A stretch of 64,000 nt of DNA from Actinocatenispora sera (GTDB taxonomy: Bacteria > Actinomycetota > Actinomycetes > Mycobacteriales > Micromonosporaceae). The notes beneath the pieces are model-generated. The model saw only the letters and a program-made list of their open reading frames with translations. It did no database searches and was not told the origin of the DNA. The DNA is taken from assembly GCF_018324685.1 (NCBI RefSeq), contig NZ_AP023354.1:124001-188000 (forward strand). The letters are read 5' to 3'. How positions within the stretch are numbered: position 1 is the first letter of the stretch; the number at the start of each line of letters is the position of its first letter. The translations under genes and the position numbers were made by a program. This document shows, one piece after another, positions 63,895-64,000 of the stretch.

Positions 63895-64000
63895 TCGGAG
63901 CAACGACCACGGCGCCGGCCGGGCCCGGGCGCATCGCCGCGCGTTCGGCCGGCGCTCCCGGGGCCGGTTTCGGAGTCCCGCGTACGGGCTGCGGCGGCCC

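Overview
The window is a 64 kb chromosomal segment from a very GC-rich actinobacterium. Mycothiol S-conjugate amidase, F420-dependent enzymes, DUF4307/DUF4245/DUF1707 proteins, a PIN-PhoH fusion and a DUF222/HNH protein all point to Actinomycetota. Codon use with frequent GTACC/GGTACC strings and the gene set suggest Micromonosporales; the genus is inference. Coding density is about 90 percent. I see no tRNA, rRNA, CRISPR array, insertion sequence or prophage.

Layout. 1-4.7 kb: an MMPL exporter whose cytoplasmic loop carries a 27-bp minisatellite, then a frameshifted SMI1/KNR4-LRR gene and a non-coding array of degenerate ~34-bp repeats. 4.7-7.4 kb: alkylation-damage repair (AdaA-AlkA fusion, Ogt) and a small membrane protein. 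7.5-14.7 kb: a heterodimeric ABC exporter with one degenerate ATP site, a secreted DNRLRE-like protein, a DUF222/HNH protein. 14.7-29 kb: housekeeping genes (valS, rmuC, ispH, xseAB, glpX) mixed with envelope or secreted proteins (DUF1707, a Gly/Asp-rich tailed protein, a ThuA-like secreted protein, rhomboid protease, lytic-transglycosylase-like protein). 29-35.5 kb: PIN-PhoH, LysE, uppS, a small conserved protein, and a 732-residue fusion of an asparagine-synthetase-like pseudoenzyme with a CofE-type (F420-0:gamma-glutamyl ligase-like) domain, the most unusual gene here. 35.6-45.9 kb: a SnoaL/NTF2 protein, thioredoxin-fold YyaL/SSP411 protein, frameshifted GH43, a membrane GGDEF-EAL protein, then the typical actinobacterial block mca / DUF4307 / greA. 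45.9-50 kb: divergent DUF2332 and HTH-citrate-synthase-like genes sharing palindromic operators, a decayed VOC remnant, a Nudix hydrolase and a membrane protein. 50-58 kb: amidase, metB, HIT, msrA, an NGDG-repeat acidic protein, GNAT, aminoglycoside-phosphotransferase-like kinase and cbs. 58-64 kb: an orphan cytochrome b with two inverted-repeat operators at its promoter, DUF1232, an F420-dependent PPOX oxidoreductase, tandem SGNH hydrolases and a thiolase.

Functional themes: sulfur amino-acid and thiol metabolism (metB, cbs, mca, msrA), DNA repair and nucleic-acid enzymes (AdaA-AlkA, ogt, rmuC, xseAB, MutT-like), isoprenoid and cell-wall precursors (ispH, uppS), and F420-linked genes. At least sixteen genes have a TAnnnT -10 hexamer 6-7 nt before the start codon and no ribosome-binding site, so leaderless transcription appears common. 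This spacing also settled several start codons.
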